Shown here piece after piece: positions 59,229-64,000 of a DNA stretch of 64,000 nt. Location: positions 310,001 to 374,000 of the forward strand of contig CAWBRQ010000002.1 in NCBI GenBank assembly GCA_963791315.1, written 5' to 3'. The stretch comes from JACCZX01 sp963791315. GTDB taxonomy: Bacteria; Pseudomonadota; Gammaproteobacteria; Burkholderiales; Burkholderiaceae_F. Under the pieces are notes generated by a model, which worked only from the letters and a program-made list of their open reading frames with translations, made no database searches and was not told the DNA's origin. Positions within the stretch are counted from its first letter, which is position 1, and every line of letters begins with the position of its first letter. A program made the translations under genes and the position numbers.

Positions 59229-59981
59229 TCACTCTCTGACGTAGCCGCTTTTCTTCAGCGACCTTACGGTTAGATAAAGCAGTGCCCATGCGAGCACACC
59301 CGCCAAGAACACGCTAGGTGAAGGCAGCGCACTGGCACCTTGGACGCTGTACTGGGTCCATATGTACAAGCACACCATTAAGGCAACCAGGATGAAGGTG
59401 GTGTTGTATTCCTTAAGCAGCACGCGCTTCCAGTTGAAGTGCATGCCTGAAACTGAGCTTCGAAAGAGCGTCAGGCGCGGCCACCACCGATTGACGCGCC
59501 TGCAATAGTCCTCATACTGCGTGCCGAACTTCTTGCGCAGATAGGCCTCTTCGGCGGCGACTGTGGCACTGTATGCCAAGAGCGTCAAAGGGATGACGAT
59601 CAGATAGAAGGCGGGCGCGTGGATTATCAGTGCCAGCCCGACAGCAATGAGCACGTTGCCAAGATAAAGCGGGTTTCTGGAGAGCGCGAACATCCCGCCT
59701 TGCACCAGGTCGTCGGCGTAAACGCGCCGATTTCTACCGCCGCGCACGATATATTCAAAGCCAATCGTCACGACGCGAAGTAGCTGCCCCAAGAGCACGA
59801 TGACGACGCCAGCCACGTCGAACATCAGGTTCAGATCCCCCCTGCCGAGCGGGTATTGGGGCCGGCTTAATGCAAGCGCAAGCAGAAAAATCGCCGGTGC
59901 GAGAACGTTGCGGTATCGGAAGAAGACCTTGCCGAGCGCAATAAAGAGACCTTCTCTAGGGGAGTCCGTATTGATTTGCAT
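59229..59981 (-). CDS. isoprenylcysteine/phospholipid methyltransferase-family membrane protein
   Basis: Intact 250 residues with about six TM helices. The ICMT/PEMT-like core is GGMFALSRNPLYLGNVLIAVGLAL followed by EEAYLRKKFGTQYEDYCRRVNRWWP, the SAM-binding end of this family. Substrates range from lipids to small thiols. Convergent with the CmoA-like gene and divergent from the PAP2 gene. Confidence 0.85.
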   Translation of the reverse strand: MQINTDSPREGLFIALGKVFFRYRNVLAPAIFLLALALSRPQYPLGRGDLNLMFDVAGVVIVLLGQLLRVVTIGFEYIVRGGRNRRVYADDLVQGGMFALSRNPLYLGNVLIAVGLALIIHAPAFYLIVIPLTLLAYSATVAAEEAYLRKKFGTQYEDYCRRVNRWWPRLTLFRSSVSGMHFNWKRVLLKEYNTTFILVALMVCLYIWTQYSVQGASALPSPSVFLAGVLAWALLYLTVRSLKKSGYVRE

Positions 59982-60065
59982 TAAAGGCTGCGTAACTACT
60001 GTTCAGCGACTGCCGACGCGCGATGTTACCGCGGGCATGCGACCTCCTGAGTGGCGCGAACCAAC

Positions 60066-60752
60066 ATGAGCGTGGTGCGCCTGCGTGCTGACATACCGGG
60101 TTGGTTTCGAGCTAACCGCTGGCGTCTCGTCTTCTTGTTTGTTTGCGTGCTCACGCCCCTCTATCTGTTCGGTTTCCTGGCGGACGAAATAGTCGAGCAG
60201 GAGAGTTTCTTCTTCGACTCTTATTTGCTTTCGTTCCTGCACTCGCACGCGACGGCTGCTCTTGACAGGGTCATGTTGTTTTTTACGCTGATAGGCTCGG
60301 CGGTTTGCGTTCTGCCATTCGACATTCTTGTTTTGCTGACTTTGGTGGGGCGCCGCCGTTGGAGCGGCGCCTACTTTTGGGTTCTCGCTGTCGGCGGTGC
60401 CGCTCTGCTCAATGTGGGCGCGAAGCACACGTTTGCGCGCATCCGGCCGGAGCTCTGGCAGTCGATCGCGCCGGAAACGACCTTCAGCTTTCCCAGCGCA
60501 CATGCCATGCAATCGATGGCGCTCGTGGCGGCGTTGTCTGTGTTGGCTTGGCCGACTCGCTGGCGTTGGCCAGTGTTGCTAGTCGGCAGTTGTTTCGTCT
60601 TGCTGGTCGGGCTATCACGCATTTACCTCGGTGTTCATTACCCGTCGGATGTGCTGGCGGGCTGGGCCGCGTCTCTCGCTTGGATTTGTGGGCTGAGCCT
60701 CGTAATTCAGGACCGTCTCAAGAGAGCCGGCGGGCATGTATTCCCGCTTTGA
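60066..60752 (+). CDS. PAP2-family phosphatase, membrane
   Basis: About 228 residues with five or six TM helices. Acid phosphatase motifs KHTFARIRPEL, PSAHAM and SRIYLGVHYPSDVLAG match the PAP2 triad. Likely substrates are phosphatidate, phosphatidylglycerol phosphate or undecaprenyl pyrophosphate. An in-frame GTG at 60051 is an alternative start. It lies just upstream of the response regulator and may be part of that locus. Confidence 0.9.
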   Translation: MSVVRLRADIPGWFRANRWRLVFLFVCVLTPLYLFGFLADEIVEQESFFFDSYLLSFLHSHATAALDRVMLFFTLIGSAVCVLPFDILVLLTLVGRRRWSGAYFWVLAVGGAALLNVGAKHTFARIRPELWQSIAPETTFSFPSAHAMQSMALVAALSVLAWPTRWRWPVLLVGSCFVLLVGLSRIYLGVHYPSDVLAGWAASLAWICGLSLVIQDRLKRAGGHVFPL

Positions 60753-60833
60753 AGTTATTTCGCGGCGGGTGGTCGCCCGCCGACGCGGCTTCTGCCGTCG
60801 CGCAAGTCGGAGAAATGTGAAACAGTGTGACGT

Positions 60834-61553
60834 ATGGATGTCCTCACAGCACGCAAAGAGCCGGTGAGTTGTCGTGTATTGATCGTCGAGGACGAAGCGA
60901 CGATCGCGCGCAATTGCGTTACGTTCTTCGAGCTGCAGGGTTATTCGGTTGATGTAGCTTACGACGGCGCAGCTGCCGCTGCGCGCCTGGCGAGCGACAC
61001 GTTTGATGTTGTGGTTCTCGACCTTGGCTTGCCGCGCATGGATGGCACGCGCGTCCTCGATCATTTGCGGCGTCAGCTGGCGTTGGCGACGCCGGTGCTG
61101 ATACTGACCGCGCGCGATGAGCTTGAGAGCAAGCTTGCATGCTTCGCGCTCGGCGCCGACGATTACCTTGCCAAGCCGTTTTCACTGGCTGAACTTGAAG
61201 CGCGAGTCGCAGCGTTGCATCGGCGTGCGACCGGTGCGATGGTCGAGGATGTTGCGATAGCCGGAACGCTCCGCCTGGATCGCCGCACGCGGTCGGTTTC
61301 AGTGCAGGGCGCGCCGGTGCATCTGCCGCCGCGCCCGATGCGAATTCTCGATTGCCTGTTGCGCGATCCGGGGCGGATTGTGACCCGTACCGAGCTTGAG
61401 TCACTGCTCTGGCCTGACGGTGAACGCGACAGCGATGTGCTGCGCAGCCAAATTCATCTACTGCGACGCGCGTTGTCCGATGCCGGCTACGACGGACTGG
61501 AGACAGTGCACGGCGTCGGCTACCGGCTTCGGGCGGAAGGCGCCTCGCTATGA
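60834..61553 (+). CDS. OmpR/PhoB-family response regulator, PmrA/QseB-like
   Basis: Intact 239 residues. Receiver with VLIVEDEATIARN, phosphoacceptor Asp63 in VVLDLGLPRMDG, and Lys114 in DDYLAKPFSLAEL, followed by a winged-helix DNA-binding domain (LPPRPMRILDCLLRDPGRIVTR, VHGVGYRL). The stop overlaps the kinase start (ATGA). The downstream PAP2 and eptA genes suggest a PmrAB-like role in envelope remodelling. Confidence 0.92.
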   Translation: MDVLTARKEPVSCRVLIVEDEATIARNCVTFFELQGYSVDVAYDGAAAAARLASDTFDVVVLDLGLPRMDGTRVLDHLRRQLALATPVLILTARDELESKLACFALGADDYLAKPFSLAELEARVAALHRRATGAMVEDVAIAGTLRLDRRTRSVSVQGAPVHLPPRPMRILDCLLRDPGRIVTRTELESLLWPDGERDSDVLRSQIHLLRRALSDAGYDGLETVHGVGYRLRAEGASL

Positions 61554-62858
61554 CCCTGCAGCGCCGGATCAGTCTGGCACTCAGTGCGCTGGTCGCGCTG
61601 TTCGTCGTCGCACAAGGCGTGCTGGCTTATCTGTGGCTCGAAGAACAGGAAGACACGCTGGTTGACGAGATCGTGCTGTCGGAAACCAAACGACTGGTCG
61701 CGCGCGTCGAGAGCGGAGAGTTCAAAACCGTGTCCGGAGTTTCGCCGATAGCGCTTGGCGGCAATTTGTCCGTGTGGCTACTGGCGGGCGATCAACCCGA
61801 CGCGGCTCCTTTGCCGTCTCGTGCACGCACCTTATCGGCTGGACCGCACCGGATCCACGACACAAATGCAGTGTTCCACATCGTTGTCGCGCCCACTTCG
61901 TTCGGCCGACTCGTCGTCCAATACGATGCGACGCTAAACGAGGCGTTGGTTCACGAATTCGGCGTCCAACTCGTAATCATTGGCGTGTTGTGCATTGGCT
62001 TGGGCATCGTGCTGGCGAACATGCTGGCGCGGCTCGTCGTCGCACCTCTCAAACGACTAACCGAGCGTCTTGCGCGGTGGACGCCACGGAACTCCACGCT
62101 GTCGAAAGCCCTATATTGATGAAGAGACCGCTTTGCTCTCTGCGTTTGACCGCGTGCGTTCCGACCTCGAAGAGGCTGCGACGCGACAACGCGAGTTCGC
62201 TGCGAACATCGCGCACGAGCTGCGTACCCCTTTGGCCGCGGCCAGGACCGATATTGAATTGGCTGCACTGTCGCCACAGTTGACCACGGATGAGCAGGCT
62301 CGTCTGGGCCGGGCAATGGCCACCATCGATGCGGCTGCCAGCACGCTCGAATCGCTTCATGCGCTGTCGTCGAGGCAGCCCGGAAGACCGGAGCCCGTCA
62401 ACCTGCACGCGCTGGTCGATGATGCATGGAGCAGCCTTGCCCACGATGGCGATGCGCCAGCGCTACGTCTGGTGAACGAGGTGCCGCCAGGCGACATCGT
62501 TGTCAGTGACCGGCATGCGTTGCTGACTATCTTGCGCAATCTGCTGCGCAACGCCGTCGAGCATGCCGGGCGCGCGACGTGCGTCGTTCGCCGCCACGGC
62601 GAAGCCCTAACGATCGCTGATGACGGACCGGGCATCGCAGCGGCGGATTTGCCGTTTGTATTCGAGCGCTACTTCCGCGGGCGCTTGACCGACGCGCCAG
62701 GATTTGAGGCATCCGAGCGCGGCCTTGGACTCGCGATTGCTAAGCAGTCGGCCGAGGTCAATGGTTGGCGTTTATCCGTCGAGTCGACGCCTGAATCCGG
62801 TACCTGCTTTTCGCTGAACCTGCCGCCAGGATTTAACGAAAACTTAACAGGGCAATGA
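61550..62858 (+). CDS. sensor histidine kinase, PmrB/QseC-like (one frame break)
   Basis: About 436 residues: TM helix near residue 10, a periplasmic domain of about 110 residues, a second TM (LVIIGVLCIGLGIVLANML), HAMP-like region, HisKA AANIAHELRTPLAAARTD with the His at about base 62214, and HATPase motifs LRNLLRNAVEHAG, IADDGPGI and GLGLAIAK. One extra base near 62111, before YIDEETALLSAFD, breaks the frame. Partner of the regulator that overlaps its start. Confidence 0.9.
62832..62848 (+). promoter_or_regulatory. PmrA-box-like direct repeat upstream of PAP2-eptA
   Basis: TTTAAC-GAAAA-CTTAAC, two hexamers at 11-base spacing, lies within the last codons of the kinase gene and 85 bases before the PAP2 start. 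The PmrA box is YTTAAK-N5-YTTAAK; both half-sites differ only in the last base. Its place before a PAP2-eptA pair behind a two-component system fits PmrA-type control. Confidence 0.5.
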
Positions 62859-62932
62859 CGATAGTTTGATGGGCGCATGGCTACCTCGCTAGCTGTGCTC
62901 CGTTCCGTCACCGCGTATTTCCCACGTATTGC

Positions 62933-63610
62933 ATGCGCGTATTTGCCCTCGTGTTGCACGCGGTACTTGTCCCGCTTGCACTCGGGCTGCTCGCCTGGTT
63001 GGCCGCATACAGCGGTCTCGACCGGGCAGTCACAGACCTTTTCTACGACGTACGGCTTGCGCGCTTCCCGGCGCACGAGAGCTATTGGCTGGAGTTGCTC
63101 GGCCACCGCGTCGCAAAGATTGCCATCTGGGTAGTCGCGCTGGGCATGTTAGCCGCGGCCTTTGCAACGGAGCGCATCCGACAGAACCCGCATGAACAGC
63201 GCGCGATTGGTCTTGCTGTGCTCGCGATGGCACTTGGTCCGATGATGGTTTCAATGCTGAAATACACCACCGGTCATCACTGCCCGTGGGACTTGCTTGC
63301 GTATGGCGGCTTTGCCGATGTAAGTCGCGACTGGTTCGTTGCATCCGCAGATGCCGGCCGCTGCTTTCCAAGTGGTCATGCGTCGGCAGGGTTTGCGCTG
63401 ATTGCGCTGTACTTCCTGGGCCACGCGATTGACCGACCACGCCTCGCGCGCGTCGGATTGATTGCCGCGATCGTCGTCGGTACTGCATTTTCCGCTGTGC
63501 GCGTGATTCAGGGTGCTCACTTCGTGAGCCACAATCTGTGGGCTGCGGCGATCGACTGGTTTGTCGCGGCGCTCGTATTTACCCCGCTGCTGGCGAGAAA
63601 GCGCGCATGA
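62933..63610 (+). CDS. PAP2-family phosphatase, LpxE-like
   Basis: 225 residues, about six TM helices. Motifs KYTTGHHCPWDL, CFPSGHASAGFALIA and GAHFVSHNLWAAAIDW. The middle CFPSGHASAG form and the linkage to eptA resemble phosphatases acting on lipid A or related phospholipids. The stop overlaps the eptA start (ATGA), so the two are translationally coupled. Confidence 0.88.
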   Translation: MRVFALVLHAVLVPLALGLLAWLAAYSGLDRAVTDLFYDVRLARFPAHESYWLELLGHRVAKIAIWVVALGMLAAAFATERIRQNPHEQRAIGLAVLAMALGPMMVSMLKYTTGHHCPWDLLAYGGFADVSRDWFVASADAGRCFPSGHASAGFALIALYFLGHAIDRPRLARVGLIAAIVVGTAFSAVRVIQGAHFVSHNLWAAAIDWFVAALVFTPLLARKRA

Positions 63611-64000
63611 AGGAGATTGTGTTGCCCGTGCGTCTTCGGAGCGCGGTTGCACGCTTGCGCCCGGTTGTCAGCGCAGAAACGCTGATTCTTTTGGTCGCCG
63701 CATTCATCGCGGTCGCCGACAATGTTCCGTTCTGGCGGGCAGTATTGCTCGGTCGCGACTTCAGTAGTGCATCGACCTGGAGTTTGGCGGGTTTGACGGT
63801 GGTGCTGCTGACGGCAGTGCACTACGTCGTGCTGGCGTCGATCTCGACCCGAAGGACTCTCAAGCCCGTGCTGTGCGCTTCATTGCTAATCGGCGCGGTC
63901 GTGGCGCACTACATCTCTCGCTATGGCATCGTCATCGACACATCGATGATGCGCAACGTCCTGCAGACCAATGTAAATGAGGCGCGGGAGCTTATCGGCA
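63607..64000 (+). CDS. eptA: phosphoethanolamine--lipid A transferase, cut by window end
   Basis: First 131 residues of an EptA-type inner-membrane enzyme. Four hydrophobic helices are visible, then IDTSMMRNVLQTNVNEARELI, the conserved periplasmic segment following the TM domain (DUF1705). The catalytic sulfatase-like domain with the nucleophile Thr lies beyond the window, so activity cannot be judged. EptA adds phosphoethanolamine to lipid A and raises resistance to cationic peptides and polymyxin. Confidence 0.85.
   Translation, partial: MKEIVLPVRLRSAVARLRPVVSAETLILLVAAFIAVADNVPFWRAVLLGRDFSSASTWSLAGLTVVLLTAVHYVVLASISTRRTLKPVLCASLLIGAVVAHYISRYGIVIDTSMMRNVLQTNVNEARELIG

Noticed and set aside
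60804..60832. TGTGAA/TGTGAC pair before the response regulator gene as an autoregulatory box
   Set aside because: The spacing is 10 bases, not 11, and the match to the other arrays is weak.

Overview
The window is GC-rich chromosomal DNA that looks like a betaproteobacterium, most likely Burkholderiales. The supports are the order scpB-rluB-rimP-nusA-infB-rbfA-truB-typA, a bacterial proteasome homologue of the betaproteobacterial (BPH) type, a DUF2459 protein, a phasin, a Bug/TctC solute-binding protein, and ArgA next to YggX. I found no rRNA, tRNA, CRISPR array, transposase or prophage.

Layout. 1-5.7 kb: pyruvate dehydrogenase operon (aceE, cut by the window start, aceF, a BPH-type Ntn hydrolase, lpdA). 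5.8-8.5 kb: G8-domain protein, rpiA, DUF2459 protein. 8.5-14.1 kb: argA-yggX on the minus strand, divergent from the helicase gene hrpA. 14.1-18.4 kb: lipoprotein, a CinA-type MoCF-domain protein and a hybrid histidine kinase. 18.4-26.2 kb: phasin, EamA transporter, thioesterase, nitroreductase, tartrate dehydrogenase-type enzyme, cyclopropane fatty acid synthase, Bug protein, penicillin-binding peptidase. 26.2-31.1 kb, minus strand: IclR regulator, thpR, pyrD, both N-degron aminoacyl-transferases (bpt, aat), Nudix hydrolase, GlsB/YmgE protein. 31.2-34.5 kb: membrane protein, DUF2064 glycosyltransferase, and the glutathione-dependent formaldehyde pair frmA-fghA. 34.5-36 kb: lexA followed by a UdgX-type uracil-DNA glycosylase, with a LexA-like operator. 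36.3-46.8 kb: chromosome-segregation, rRNA-modification and translation genes. 46.9-50.8 kb: small accessory and stress-type genes. 50.9-55.8 kb: cobalamin riboswitch and btuB-btuF-btuC-btuD. 55.9-60.8 kb: SGNH lipoprotein, dusA, membrane and lipid-type enzymes. 60.8-64 kb: two-component system, PAP2 phosphatase and the start of eptA, a lipid A modification locus.

Many genes are broken by single-base indels. Aligning neighbouring frames by eye against familiar family sequences, I count about 60 events in about 20 genes, roughly three extra bases for each missing base. Essential genes are hit hard (infB about nine times, also nusA, rbfA, truB, lpdA, rpiA), while other stretches are nearly clean. 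I read these as consensus errors rather than gene death, so broken genes are given as single features spanning the inferred full gene.

The observations I rate highest are: hexamer arrays with an 11-base period around the terminal two-component locus; the lexA-udgX arrangement; the proteasome homologue inside the pyruvate dehydrogenase operon; and a promoter-terminator unit before rimP that could be an attenuator or small RNA.
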